DNA of 64,000 nt from Alkaliphilus metalliredigens QYMF. Its GTDB lineage: Bacteria > Bacillota > Clostridia > Peptostreptococcales > Natronincolaceae. Under the pieces are notes generated by a model, which was given only the letters and a program-made list of their open reading frames with translations, had not been told where the DNA came from and did no database searches. Numbering within the stretch: position 1 is the first letter of the stretch; every line of letters starts with the position of its first letter. The stretch is taken from contig NC_009633.1 of NCBI RefSeq assembly GCF_000016985.1, forward strand, positions 4,865,567-4,929,566, given 5' to 3'. This document shows, piece by piece, positions 36,025-45,625 of the stretch. The position numbers and the translations under genes were made by a program.

Positions 36025-36954
36025 TTAAGATTTCCTAAGTTTTCTAATGTCTAACATAGCATCTATCACACCCATGATAGAAACCACTGTTAACAATGGA
36101 CTGATTAAGACGATCAATACGATTATGATAATTCTTACGGTTCTATTGATTCGGGTTTTTTTAATGAGGTAGCTTACAAATGAGATCCCCTGTAAAAAAA
36201 AGATAAACACAAAAAGTAGTGTCACATTAGCAATTAAACTGGTGTGATAGATTCCCTCTATATAGGTGGTTAATAAGCTTAAAACAAAAATAATGAAGGT
36301 TCCAAGTACAATATTGTGCGGCAGCTTGAAGTGACTAAAGCTAGGAAGCTCATAGGTTTCAACTCGAAATCTCCTCAGTATGGAAATCGTTAAGTAATAA
36401 TTAATAAATGCACCTATAAATACTTGAATCATCATAAGCCCTGGTAAAATCATGACCATGTAATTGAAGGCTTCTGTAATAGCCACTCTGCTAAAGTTCA
36501 TTTCTCTCAGCATATCCATTTGATGTTCTAGCACTTCAGGCAACATGAGGTTCACCTGACTCATTACATTAAATCCACTGACTAATGAAATAATCTGGAT
36601 GGCTATAAAAATCGATATGATTGAGGCGCCACTCCCCAAAGCCATCACTTGAAATGGCTCTCTGTTTCTTTTGATGTAGTATCCCATCAACAATGCCAGT
36701 GGCCCCACTAATAACAGTATAAACAATGGATATAATAGACTTGTTAAAAATCCAATTAAAAGGCTTGTTAATAGTAAAGATAAAGCAGCGTATCTTGTAC
36801 TATGTCTTACGGCTAAGACCATAAATGGAACTGGTAATAACACCAGTAATACTGATAAAACTGGAATATAGACTCCTACAATTCCAAAGAAAGCAGTAAT
36901 TGATGCAATAAGGGCTGATTCAATTAAGGCCTTTTTACTTGTTACATTGTTCAC
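36025..36954 (-). CDS. YybS-like DUF2232 membrane protein
   Basis: A 309-residue polytopic protein with about eight membrane segments, recognised as DUF2232/YybS by layout and its place just upstream of gdpP and rplI. Family function is unknown; S-component-like transport and sporulation roles have been suggested. Start GTG 36954 with AGGAGTG in front. Confidence 0.82.
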   Translation of the reverse strand: MNNVTSKKALIESALIASITAFFGIVGVYIPVLSVLLVLLPVPFMVLAVRHSTRYAALSLLLTSLLIGFLTSLLYPLFILLLVGPLALLMGYYIKRNREPFQVMALGSGASIISIFIAIQIISLVSGFNVMSQVNLMLPEVLEHQMDMLREMNFSRVAITEAFNYMVMILPGLMMIQVFIGAFINYYLTISILRRFRVETYELPSFSHFKLPHNIVLGTFIIFVLSLLTTYIEGIYHTSLIANVTLLFVFIFFLQGISFVSYLIKKTRINRTVRIIIIVLIVLISPLLTVVSIMGVIDAMLDIRKLRKS

Positions 36955-36973
36955 ACTTCATCACTCCTAAGAA

Positions 36974-37303
36974 CTATTTTTCACGTCCCTTTAAATGTTG
37001 ATTGAGACTGGATAATTCGCCATACCACTTTTCAAGATGATGTTCCTCTATAATATGAATTTTTACCTTGTCCTGTACTTTTTTATCAATTATTTGATAA
37101 TCAATTCCTAATCTTTTTCCTAGTGAATAAGTCACTAAAATAATATTGGCTAATCCTTCTAGTACTGAATCTTGTGCCCCCTTAACTCCTTTTAATAACC
37201 CCTCAAATACAAGGGCAATGCTACTCAATAGCTCACACTTTAAAAATTCTATCATTTTTAGATTACGTCCAATATCCACATTCTTTTTTTGAAAATCCAA
37301 CAT
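36974..37303 (-). CDS. MazG-like small protein
   Basis: A 109-residue cytoplasmic protein matching the MazG-like family found in Clostridia: RNLKMIEFLKCELLSSIALVFEGLLKG and ANIILVTYSLGKRLGI. True MazG proteins hydrolyse nucleoside triphosphates using an ExxE...ExxD pattern; this short form shows only part of that, so activity is uncertain. It is co-oriented with the YybS-like gene 19 bases downstream. Confidence 0.7.
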   Translation of the reverse strand: MLDFQKKNVDIGRNLKMIEFLKCELLSSIALVFEGLLKGVKGAQDSVLEGLANIILVTYSLGKRLGIDYQIIDKKVQDKVKIHIIEEHHLEKWYGELSSLNQHLKGREK

Positions 37304-37400
37304 CCTATTTCCCCCTATTCCATCCTAGTTAATAGGTCATCATTACTATATTCGATTTTAACTAGGTTTTTCCTCCTTCATATCACCCTTTAATTGATAA

Positions 37401-37428
37401 ATAAGCACAGGAATACTCCAGTGCTTAT
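37401..37428 (-). terminator. Terminator after the FUSC-type gene
   Basis: ATAAGCAC with GTGCTTAT, nine bases past the transporter stop codon on the minus strand. The T-run is short. Confidence 0.65.
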
Positions 37429-37431
37429 GTG

Positions 37432-38442
37432 TTAGTACGCTGTTATAATATTTAACTTAGATAAAGCCTCTTCAAGATTATATAAAAATACGATCATTCG
37501 CACAACTTCTTCCGCAGGGTATTCATTGATTTTAGTATTTGTTTTTAGCTGTGTTTTGACCTTCCTTATTTCTTCAATAATAAGCGTTAGGTCTATATTT
37601 TTTTGGTGATTCAATACTTCCTTTTCAATTCCTTGGACCACTTCTAATGAAGCTTTTATCTTCTGAACATCTTCAGCAATGTCCTCAATCATATGCAGCT
37701 TTAGTCCTCTTTTACAGGCAACATGAATATTTTGTATGTGCTGATAGATTTCTTTAACCAGCTTGAAAGTAATCATTAATTCATTACACTTAAAGTCTCC
37801 GTACACCCTTATTCGTTCTTCTTTAACCTGTAATTGTAGCAAGTTGTCTGATTCCTGCAACTCTCCTTCTATTTCATTCATCCTTGTTTCTAAATACTTA
37901 ATGTCTTCTTGCCTTTCTTCTAAAAGAATTTCTAATGTTAATAAATTGCATTCCCAAAGGTCTTTACATACATTACGCATCTTATCGATGGCTATTGTAT
38001 CATAGGTAGGAGGGTAAATAAAGTAATTGACAACCACTCCAATACTAATGCCCACAAATGTATCAAATAAACGATGTAAGGTATAAGCGATATGCCCTCC
38101 CTCTGTATTGAGAAAAATGGCAATGAATCCAATGGTTGCAATGGAAGTGGACGCTTTCCAGTTTAATTTATTCATAATCATAATGAGTACAATAATGCCT
38201 ACTCCTGCAACAATTGGATTTCCTGGGGCTATTAAAACAAAGGCAAGGCCAATCATTGCACCAATTAAGGTTCCTAGCATTCTATTGAAACCCATTTTCC
38301 AAGAATCTGAAACCGTAGGTTGCATGACAATAATTGCAGCAACAGCTGCAAAAAAAGGATCATCCATTCCTAAAAGATAGTAAACAAAAAGTGTTAGTGT
38401 AACTGCTAATCCTGTTTTCAAGGTCCTAAGACCAATATTCAT
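37432..38442 (-). CDS. FUSC/aromatic-acid-exporter family membrane protein
   Basis: A 336-residue protein: N-terminal half with five or six membrane segments (AVTLTLFVYYLLGM, FAAVAAIIVMQPTVSDSW, MLGTLIGAMIGLAFVLIAPG), then a long cytoplasmic coiled-coil domain typical of the ArAE_1/YgaH group. Proposed to export small aromatic acids; the substrate is unproven. Start ATG 38442 has AGGAGG; the open frame extends 25 residues further without a ribosome site. Confidence 0.85.
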   Translation of the reverse strand: MNIGLRTLKTGLAVTLTLFVYYLLGMDDPFFAAVAAIIVMQPTVSDSWKMGFNRMLGTLIGAMIGLAFVLIAPGNPIVAGVGIIVLIMIMNKLNWKASTSIATIGFIAIFLNTEGGHIAYTLHRLFDTFVGISIGVVVNYFIYPPTYDTIAIDKMRNVCKDLWECNLLTLEILLEERQEDIKYLETRMNEIEGELQESDNLLQLQVKEERIRVYGDFKCNELMITFKLVKEIYQHIQNIHVACKRGLKLHMIEDIAEDVQKIKASLEVVQGIEKEVLNHQKNIDLTLIIEEIRKVKTQLKTNTKINEYPAEEVVRMIVFLYNLEEALSKLNIITAY

Positions 38443-38566
38443 ACGAATCCTCCTAAAAGAATATAATGTACTCAAATTTTGAATATAAATATGGAATTCT
38501 AGTCTATTATACCTCATTTTCCATTAGGAGAGTATCTCTATTTTTACAGAATCAGAACTTATCTTC

Positions 38567-38833
38567 CTATACGATATATTTCAATATTAATAACAGAATG
38601 ACCCCAGGAACGCCTAATAATCCAGTGATTAAAGCTGTAACAGGGTTGATGGCTAAATAAATCCCCCAAAAACCACCTATGAAATTAAGCATCAATAGCA
38701 TAATTCCACCAATAATACCATTCCAAATCAGCTTTACCAGCCATTTAATTGGAATGAGAAGTATCCAACCCACAACATATAATAAAATCAATCCGATGGC
38801 ATACGCCAGTATCACACTTAATTCAAATCCCAT
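38567..38833 (-). CDS. bofA: BofA-family pro-sigma-K inhibitor-like protein
   Basis: An 88-residue membrane protein with two or three hydrophobic segments and the BofA hallmark C-terminus NFIGGFWGIYLAINPVTAL followed by LLGVPGVILLLIL. In spore formers BofA holds the SpoIVFB protease inactive until engulfment is complete. I take ATG 38833, six bases after GAGGGA; an ATG at 38839 abuts that site. Family membership is clear, but a specific role here is inferred. Confidence 0.88.
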   Translation of the reverse strand: MGFELSVILAYAIGLILLYVVGWILLIPIKWLVKLIWNGIIGGIMLLMLNFIGGFWGIYLAINPVTALITGLLGVPGVILLLILKYIV

Positions 38834-38908
38834 ACACATTCCCTCACTTCAATTAAATAGTAGTCTATGCAATACTATTTACTGCTCTAGAAAGAACTAT
38901 TTCCTAAA

Positions 38909-38992
38909 CAATAAAATTCGTCCGGTGCTATCGTATGGACTCATGGCACACTTGAAATTTAAAACGGCCTTTGTTTTAAATTTCAAGTGTTT
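38909..38992 (+). repeat. Intergenic repeat, copy B
   Basis: Begins AATAAAATTCGTCCGGTGCT, continues through TGGACTCATGGCACACTT and ends in TTTCAAGTGTTTA. Its second half is an 18-base perfect inverted repeat (38948-38965 with 38973-38990). It shares both the 5' segment and the closing TTTCAAGTG with copy C. Confidence 0.7.
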
Positions 38993-39000
38993 AAGTACAT

Positions 39001-39033
39001 AATATAAGGAGTAGTTCATCTACTCCTTATATT
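39001..39033. terminator. Terminator after the DUF2508 gene
   Basis: A perfect 14-base stem (39001-39014 with 39020-39033) around a 5-base loop, about 30 bases past the DUF2508 stop and adjoining repeat copy B. Confidence 0.7.
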
Positions 39034-39064
39034 ATATCATGTTCAGTTAGCCAATATGACAAGC

Positions 39065-39388
39065 TTAGTGAAAATTAACCCGAACGCCTTCTTCTTTTGC
39101 TTTTTTTAATAAATATATATATCTGGTTTTGGCAGCTTCTAGCTTGTAAATTGCATGGTCTACTAAGTCAGGATCTGATACATTATGGAAGAATCCCTCG
39201 GCATTTTTCCATTCTTCGTGGGCATTGAGAACTTGTTGAATAAATGCTTGTTCTTCGTCTATTTCAGGCTCCTGGTAATTACCGATCTTATTATACAAGT
39301 TCTCTAAAACCGAGACCACATTCTTCACAGCCTTCTCTTTCTTTGTTCCATTTGTTTCATTTGTTTCAATAGAGCTTTGCTCTTTCAT
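39065..39388 (-). CDS. DUF2508 (YaaL-type) protein
   Basis: A 107-residue cytoplasmic protein. The C-terminal helical part (EWKNAEGFFHNVSDPDLVDHAIYKLEAAKTRY) matches the DUF2508/YaaL pattern of small Firmicutes proteins usually found near recR and bofA, as here. No function is known. The N-terminal 30 residues are polar and variable. Confidence 0.82.
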   Translation of the reverse strand: MKEQSSIETNETNGTKKEKAVKNVVSVLENLYNKIGNYQEPEIDEEQAFIQQVLNAHEEWKNAEGFFHNVSDPDLVDHAIYKLEAAKTRYIYLLKKAKEEGVRVNFH

Positions 39389-39460
39389 TATGGAATTTCC
39401 CCCCTAGATCTTTTTTATTATCTATTAGGTTATCCATTTTATTCCTATTTATACTGCCTC

Positions 39461-40795
39461 CTATAGGATTTCTGCTCCTAGTTGAGCTAAGGTAGATCTC
39501 TCCACCTTTTTAAAATGAATGTGGGCCGATACTGATTGATCTCTGAACCGGTTTATCACATATGTTAGTCCATTACACTGTTCATCTAAGTATGGATGAT
39601 CAATCTGTTCCGTGTCTCCCATTAATACAATTTTACTTCCTTCCCCCACCCTGGTGATGATGGTTTTAATTTCATGTTTTGTCAAATTTTGTGCCTCATC
39701 AATCACAATAAATTGATTGGGTACACTTCTTCCACGGATATAGGTTAGGGCTTCGATTTCAATGCGATTCATTGCCACAATGGTATCTCCTATACTAGAA
39801 AGTGCCTTTGTCCCCAAAATTAACTCTAGGTTGTCATAAATCGGTTGCACCCAAGGTCTTAGTTTTTGGTCCTTATCTCCTGGTAGAAAACCAATGTCTC
39901 TTCCTACTGGAATAACAGGCTTCGTAATCAGTAATTTTTGATAACGCTTTTCATCGTTGGTTTTGTAAAGACCCGCTGTTAAGGATAGTAATGTTTTTCC
40001 TGTTCCAGCCTTTCCTGTTAAGGTAACCATTGAAACATCATCATCTAATAATGCTTCTAGTGCCATTCTTTGTTCTAAATTTCTTCCTTTGATTCCCCAG
40101 TAGCTCCCTTCCCCAAAACTTAATCCCACTACCCTATGATGTTCTTTCTTGAGTTTTCCAATAGCTGATTTGCCTGTGCCCTGTCGATCTTTTAATAGGA
40201 TAAATTCATTGTAGCTTAATGCATATCCATTAAGTGCCTTCTGAAGCTCCTCTACCATAACGTATCCTCTCTTGTAAAATGTGTCAATGAGCTCACCCTC
40301 AACCCATAATTCCTCATATCCATGGTAGATTTCTTCATTTAAGTGAATTTTATCGTGTAAATAATCTTGGCTACTGATTTCCAATGCATCCGCTTTAATT
40401 CGCATGATGGCATCTTTGCTCACTAAAACGACCTCGCCATCCTTTTCTGTTTTCTCCAGCTGTAAATTCAACGCAACTGCTAAAATACGATTATCATTGT
40501 TAATTTCATTAAAAAATGCTCTTACTTTAGCTAGACTACGGTGATTTAATTCTACTTTAATATAACCACCATTTTCTATTTGAATACCCTGGCTCAATGT
40601 TCCCTTTTCCCTGAGCTTATCTAGCTCCCTTGCCACCTCTCTGGCATTTCTTCCTATCAGATCTTGGTTGTTCTTCTTTTTATCAATTTCTTCTATTACC
40701 ACAGCTGGTAAAACCACAAGATTATCTCCGAAGGAATAGATACTTCTTGGATCATGAAGCAAAACACTGGTATCAAGAATAAAAGCTTTCCGCAT
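39461..40795 (-). CDS. PhoH-family ATPase with N-terminal PIN domain
   Basis: A 444-residue protein. The PIN ribonuclease-type domain (about 1-140) has the acidic residues LDTSVLLHDP, EEIDKKK and a later SKD; a linker leads to a PhoH helicase-like domain with Walker A (LTGKAGTGKTLLSL) and Walker B (FIVIDEAQNLT). PIN-PhoH proteins (YlaK, PhoH2) are RNA helicase/nucleases. It is a single-gene unit. Confidence 0.92.
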   Translation of the reverse strand: MRKAFILDTSVLLHDPRSIYSFGDNLVVLPAVVIEEIDKKKNNQDLIGRNAREVARELDKLREKGTLSQGIQIENGGYIKVELNHRSLAKVRAFFNEINNDNRILAVALNLQLEKTEKDGEVVLVSKDAIMRIKADALEISSQDYLHDKIHLNEEIYHGYEELWVEGELIDTFYKRGYVMVEELQKALNGYALSYNEFILLKDRQGTGKSAIGKLKKEHHRVVGLSFGEGSYWGIKGRNLEQRMALEALLDDDVSMVTLTGKAGTGKTLLSLTAGLYKTNDEKRYQKLLITKPVIPVGRDIGFLPGDKDQKLRPWVQPIYDNLELILGTKALSSIGDTIVAMNRIEIEALTYIRGRSVPNQFIVIDEAQNLTKHEIKTIITRVGEGSKIVLMGDTEQIDHPYLDEQCNGLTYVINRFRDQSVSAHIHFKKVERSTLAQLGAEIL

Positions 40796-40941
40796 ATGTC
40801 CCCCTACGGGTAATAAGGGTCTTCACCATCCTTTCTATGATTGAACACTTACTGGTTATTATTATATGTTTATTATGCCAAAAGGGAATTCATGTGTGGT
40901 ATATTTCACTTTAAAAAGAAGGACATCTTTCTTCAAAAATG

Positions 40942-40987
40942 AAAACATGGCTTAAGGAGAATTGTATCTTTCCCTAAACCATGTTTT
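40942..40987 (-). terminator. Hairpin after the antiporter gene
   Basis: AAAACATGG (40942-40950) pairs with CCATGTTTT (40979-40987) with a partly paired interior, about 60 bases past the antiporter stop. Confidence 0.55.
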
Positions 40988-41048
40988 AAACAAATTGAAA
41001 CAAGTGCCAAATTTCTTTGCGTTACGTTTTCTATCCTTTAACATTTCA

Positions 41049-42209
41049 TCAAGCTTCATCCACATCGCACAATGCTTTACGTACAAGTATTGGTCCAATG
41101 AGTTCAAAAACCACTACTGCTGTAAGAACAACGGGCATAATTGTATCCGGTGCAAAGATAGATTTTTGTTCAGCGATGATTGCTAAACCAATGGCCACGC
41201 CAGCTTGGGGAGTTAGGGCTCTACCTAAATTGCGCTTCCAACTCATGGGAAACTTTGTTAATGCTGTTCCCACACGACTCCCCACCAGTTTGGCAACAAA
41301 ACGTGCTCCGATATATACCAAACCAATTTGTCCTACAGCCGGCAGAACTGATAAATCCAGTTTTGCACCTGCTAAGGTAAGAAAAACCAATAAAATGGGA
41401 TCCTCAACATTCATAAGCGATCGACTAATTCGCTGTGGTTTTCCAGAAAAATTGATATAGACGGTACCAGCTGTAATTGCAGCCAGTAAAGCAGGTGTCC
41501 CCCACTGGTTGGATAATCCTACTGTTACTAAAATCACTCCTAGAACGGAAACTAAAATGCGTGTATCACTTTTAGCCTTGTGGGATGTGGCTACCAAAAA
41601 TACACCAGCGCCTATTCCTAACAGTAAAGCAATCCCTATATCCCGTGAAGCCATTACAATGGCCGGTGTATTCCCTGTATCAGTAGCAGCCAGCCCGACC
41701 TGCATAAAACTAATGATAATACCAAAGAGCGTAATAGAAAATAAATTATCCATTGCGACTACTGATAAGAGTACCCTGCTGAAGTCTCCCTTAGAGGGGG
41801 TTTCCCTTATACATGCAATAATAGCTCCTGGAGCTGTAGCAATACTAATTACCCCAAAGATGAGGGCGTATCGAAAAGGCAAACCAAATAGATATAGAGA
41901 TCCAAATACAAGGACTAAGGTAAGAAGGGCCTCTACCATAAAAACCTTGGCTGCATCTTTGGCTAACTTGCGCATTGTTCCCCAATGGAGCTCAGCCCCA
42001 ATGGAAAGTGCAATCACACCCAATGCCAGTTCATTGATTGGTGCAAGCTGATACATTTCTTCTACGCTAACTAAGCCCATAACAGAAGGACCCACAAGAA
42101 TTCCCGCTAATAGATTACCTGTTACCGATGGAAGCTTCACGTAACGGGCCAGTTTTCCCCCCGCAGCTCCTGCTAGAAAAACAATGCCAATCGCTAAAGA
42201 GATATTCAT
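41049..42209 (-). CDS. CPA2-type cation:proton antiporter
   Basis: A 386-residue membrane protein with about 11-12 membrane segments, starting GIVFLAGAAGGKLARYVKLPSVTGNLLAGILVGPSVMG, the family's typical opening. No C-terminal nucleotide-binding TrkA domain is present. Instead the gene overlaps by four bases with a PII-like gene upstream, suggesting the small protein is its regulator. The ion specificity (Na+ or K+) cannot be read from sequence; such a system would help pH or salt homeostasis. Confidence 0.88.
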   Translation of the reverse strand: MNISLAIGIVFLAGAAGGKLARYVKLPSVTGNLLAGILVGPSVMGLVSVEEMYQLAPINELALGVIALSIGAELHWGTMRKLAKDAAKVFMVEALLTLVLVFGSLYLFGLPFRYALIFGVISIATAPGAIIACIRETPSKGDFSRVLLSVVAMDNLFSITLFGIIISFMQVGLAATDTGNTPAIVMASRDIGIALLLGIGAGVFLVATSHKAKSDTRILVSVLGVILVTVGLSNQWGTPALLAAITAGTVYINFSGKPQRISRSLMNVEDPILLVFLTLAGAKLDLSVLPAVGQIGLVYIGARFVAKLVGSRVGTALTKFPMSWKRNLGRALTPQAGVAIGLAIIAEQKSIFAPDTIMPVVLTAVVVFELIGPILVRKALCDVDEA

Positions 42210-42559
42210 CGTAGTAACTCATCCCCCTCTGTTTTAACCAGGCCTTTACAAAAATCGATGGGGATTGTCATCACAATGCCGGTATCTGGCTTGTTTAAGT
42301 CTCCAACAATTCTTTCTATGGCGTCTATTGCTTTTTTCCGGGATTCATCAGAATCAATAACGACAAAAATTGTCTTATTGAATGAAGGATCCTTTCCAAA
42401 TTCGGCAAAGCGGGCAAAAAACGGGATATGATCAGCTATAATATGTGCCATTCCCTTACTGTCCATTACTGTTGCTCCTCTAACGTCAACTTTATAGAAC
42501 TCATCTAATATATCTATTACGTAATCTGGGTTGTTGATGATTGCAATTAATAAATGCAT
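42206..42559 (-). CDS. PII-like regulator of the antiporter
   Basis: A 117-residue protein of PII-like fold: MHLLIAIINNPDYVIDILDEFYKVDVRGATVMDSKG resembles the N-terminal beta-alpha-beta of PII-type trimers, where the segment after GATV forms the T-loop. The usual T-loop Tyr and the nucleotide site glycine motif are not obvious. Ribosome site GGGAGGA. The overlap with the antiporter gene points to regulation of that transporter by a bound small molecule; this is inferred. Confidence 0.65.
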   Translation of the reverse strand: MHLLIAIINNPDYVIDILDEFYKVDVRGATVMDSKGMAHIIADHIPFFARFAEFGKDPSFNKTIFVVIDSDESRKKAIDAIERIVGDLNKPDTGIVMTIPIDFCKGLVKTEGDELLR

Positions 42560-42730
42560 CTGTTAATTCCTCCCTGTTGGTGTATTTCAAAATTTTAAGA
42601 ACTAATAAAATTTTCTATAAAAAGGATATCACTTTTTAACTCATATATCAAATGAGTGATTATATAGGCTTTTTGTTAAGTGATAGAGATTTCATAGAGG
42701 AACTGCAGGAAGAAAGGCGGAGTAAATGTG

Positions 42731-42779
42731 AAAAAGCCAGGAAGAATGATGGGGGAACCCATGAAACCGCCTGGCTTTT
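42731..42779. terminator. Terminator of the dnaX-ybaB-recR operon
   Basis: AAAAGCCAGG pairs with CCTGGCTTTT around an inner ATGGG/CCCAT hairpin, making a cross-like structure with T residues on both strands. It lies about 60 bases past the recR stop. The rest of 42560-42840 shows no gene. Confidence 0.8.
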
Positions 42780-42840
42780 GAAGAACTTTATTATGTTGTT
42801 GTAGAAGTTTATTTTGGAGTTACACATGAAACAAGTTCAC

Positions 42841-43440
42841 TTAAATTTCTCTTCTACCTTCTAATGCTTTAGATAGTGTTACTTCATCTGCATACTCAAG
42901 ATCCCCGCCTACTGGTATGCCATGGGCGATCCGTGATACTTTAATCCCTATCGGTTTTAAAAGTTTTCCAATATACATCGCCGTGGCCTCCCCTTCAATA
43001 TTAGGGTTCATGGCCAAGATAACTTCCTCTACGGGATGTTCCTGTAGTCTTATTAATAGCTCTTTAATATTAATTTCCTCTGGTCCGATTCCTTCCAAAG
43101 GTGAGATTGCTCCATGTAAAACATGATACTGCCCTTTAAATTCTCTTGTTCTTTCCATCGCTACAACATCTCTTGGATCTTCTATGACACAAATCACTGA
43201 TTTCTTTCGGTTTGGATCACTACAAATATTACAAACCTCTTTATCAGTCAAGTTGGTGCATATACGACAATACTTAATGCTCTTCTTGGCTTCTATAATT
43301 GAATTAGAAAGCTTCTCTGCATCTTCATATCCCATACTGATCACATGAAATGCTAATCTTTGGGCGGTTTTTCTTCCAATTCCAGGAAGCTTTGAAAACT
43401 CATCGATTAGTTTAGCAATGGGAGCCGAATAGTAGTTCAT
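42841..43440 (-). CDS. recR: Recombination protein RecR
   Basis: A 199-residue RecFOR-pathway protein with a helix-hairpin-helix ([16 protein letters not shown]), a four-Cys zinc finger ([17 protein letters not shown]) and a Toprim domain ([32 protein letters not shown]). It helps load RecA at gaps. Third gene of the dnaX-ybaB-recR set. Confidence 0.97.
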
Positions 43441-43470
43441 ATCCCTTCACCTATACCTTTTTCTTTTGAC

Positions 43471-43815
43471 TTAAAATAATCCAGGAATATTCATGCCTCC
43501 TGTGACTTTACCCATTTCCTTTGATACCATTTCTTCTGCCCCTCGCATTGCTTCATTAACAGCAGCCATAATTAAATCCTGAAGCATTTCTACATCCTCT
43601 GGATCTACTACCTCTGGTTTGATTTCAATTGAAATGACTTCCTTTTTCCCTGATACCTTAACAGTGATGGCACCACCACCGGCACTAGCTTCTACTTCTT
43701 TTTCCTCTAATGCTGCTTGTGTCTTTTCCATATCTTTCTGCATTTTTTGCACTTGTTTCATCATATTGTTCATGTTTGGGGCACCGCCCATTCCTGGAAA
43801 TCCTTTTTTAGCCAT
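43471..43815 (-). CDS. YbaB/EbfC nucleoid-associated protein
   Basis: A 114-residue DNA-binding protein with the Met/Gly-rich N-terminus ([22 protein letters not shown]), the core [19 protein letters not shown] and an ending rich in Met/Gly. YbaB proteins dimerise as tweezers and coat DNA; they regularly sit between dnaX and recR, as here. Full length. Confidence 0.95.
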   Translation of the reverse strand: MAKKGFPGMGGAPNMNNMMKQVQKMQKDMEKTQAALEEKEVEASAGGGAITVKVSGKKEVISIEIKPEVVDPEDVEMLQDLIMAAVNEAMRGAEEMVSKEMGKVTGGMNIPGLF

Positions 43816-43874
43816 TGTTTTTCCTCCTTCTTAATTATGTTTTATTATTATATCATAAGCTACCTAAGTGACAC

Positions 43875-45554
43875 TTATTCATCAATTATTTGTAGCATCC
43901 CCTCGGGAACCACTTCCTGTAGTTTTTTTAAAGGATGATCCTCTTCAACTACTTGTATGGGATTGATTTCATTTTCCATCACAAAGGAGATGTTTACTTT
44001 TTTTCCAGTATACTTCTCAATGATATTAGTGATGTAATCCTTTTTATCATCTTGATTTAATCGCTTATGATGAATTGCAAAGCCTTCTTTTAATGCAATA
44101 ACCAGTATATTTCCTCTCATTTCAATAAGAGTTGTACCATCCTTTAACAGGGCCTGTAAAGGGATTTTTTTATCACCCCTCATATATTCTAGTATCTCAT
44201 CCCACTTCCTGCTTACTTCTTGAAATTTAACATTTGAATCCGATTCGTCAACTGTGCTTGTGATCATAGTCTCTCTTTGCCCTTGAGCCTGTGCTGTGGA
44301 CTGGAGTGAGGGGGGGGCTTGATGGTGATTGGGCTGGATCTTTTCTTGCCTCTTTGTTTCAATTTTTGTTTCGGTTCTTGCCTGATTGTGGACTGGCATA
44401 TTTCCTGAAGCAATTGTCTTTTCTAAATGATCTACCCTGGTTAATAGTCCCTCTAAGGAATCATCTATTTCACTGCGACATAATGTAATCAGCGCAACTT
44501 CTAGTAAAATTCGAGGATGTGTTGAATACTTAGCCTTTGACTCAGCCTCTGTTAACACATGAATACTTCTAATGAGTTCATTGGTCTCAAAAGCTTTGCT
44601 CTGCTCTTTTATTCGACTCAATATTTCTTGAGAAAAGGATAATAAGTCTTCTAACTCTACATTCATATTAGCCAATAGTAGCCCTCGGTAATATCCGATT
44701 AAATCCTTAATCAGTACTTGGACATCCTTCCCCTCCATAATGACCTGTTGAACCAGTTCAATGGCTTTGGAAGCGTTTTGTTTAGTAAAAGCTTCTGCCA
44801 TGTCAAATAAAAACTCATGACTGACCATACCAAGGGTATTAGTCACATCATGATAAGTAAGCTGTCCAGGGTGAAATGAAATACATTGCTCTAAAATACT
44901 CAGGGCATCTCTTAAAGCACCTTCTGCATTCATTGCCACAACTCTCAAGGCTTCCTCCTCAGCATTAATGTCCATGGATTTACAAATGTACACTAATTGT
45001 TTCATCATATCATCGGTTTTAACTGGTTTAAAGTCAAATCGTTGACAACGAGATAAAATTGTTGCCGGTAGCTTTTGTGGCTCTGTTGTGGCTAAAATGA
45101 AAATCACATGGGGTGGAGGCTCTTCTAATGTTTTAAGCAATGCATTGAAAGCACCGGTACTTAACATATGAACCTCATCAATAATATATACTTTGTATTT
45201 TCCCTTTGAGGGGGGATATTTTACATTTTCGCGAATCTCACGAATATGATCTACGCCATTATTGGAAGCCGCATCAATTTCAATCACATCCATAATACTT
45301 TCAGTTATAATCCCTTGACATACTTCACATTCATTGCAAGGATTAACATTCTGTTCATCCTTGCAGTTTACCGCCCTAGCAAAAATTTTAGCGGTGGATG
45401 TTTTTCCAGTTCCCCTGGTCCCTGAAAATAAATAGGCATGAGCAACATTATTTGCTTCTATTTGATTTTTTAATGTTTTAATCACATGGTCCTGTCCAAT
45501 TACATCTTCAAAAATTCTTGGACGCCATTTACGATACAATGCTTTATAGGTCAT
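43875..45554 (-). CDS. dnaX: DNA polymerase III gamma/tau subunit
   Basis: A 559-residue clamp-loader ATPase: MTYKALYRKWRPRIFEDVIGQ, Walker A variant GTRGTGKTSTAKIFA, zinc finger (NPCNECEVCQG), Walker B and DEVHMLS, and sensor 1 (LSRCQRFDF). The C-terminal 200 residues are divergent, as in other Clostridia. I use ATG 45554 behind GAAGGTGG rather than the longer frame to 45569. Shortened gamma forms cannot be predicted by eye. Confidence 0.96.
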   Translation of the reverse strand: MTYKALYRKWRPRIFEDVIGQDHVIKTLKNQIEANNVAHAYLFSGTRGTGKTSTAKIFARAVNCKDEQNVNPCNECEVCQGIITESIMDVIEIDAASNNGVDHIREIRENVKYPPSKGKYKVYIIDEVHMLSTGAFNALLKTLEEPPPHVIFILATTEPQKLPATILSRCQRFDFKPVKTDDMMKQLVYICKSMDINAEEEALRVVAMNAEGALRDALSILEQCISFHPGQLTYHDVTNTLGMVSHEFLFDMAEAFTKQNASKAIELVQQVIMEGKDVQVLIKDLIGYYRGLLLANMNVELEDLLSFSQEILSRIKEQSKAFETNELIRSIHVLTEAESKAKYSTHPRILLEVALITLCRSEIDDSLEGLLTRVDHLEKTIASGNMPVHNQARTETKIETKRQEKIQPNHHQAPPSLQSTAQAQGQRETMITSTVDESDSNVKFQEVSRKWDEILEYMRGDKKIPLQALLKDGTTLIEMRGNILVIALKEGFAIHHKRLNQDDKKDYITNIIEKYTGKKVNISFVMENEINPIQVVEEDHPLKKLQEVVPEGMLQIIDE

Positions 45555-45625
45555 TTCTACCACCTTCACTTCACTTCAATTCAATCAATTTATTATATCA
45601 TAACTATACAATGTGTACTCCTCAA

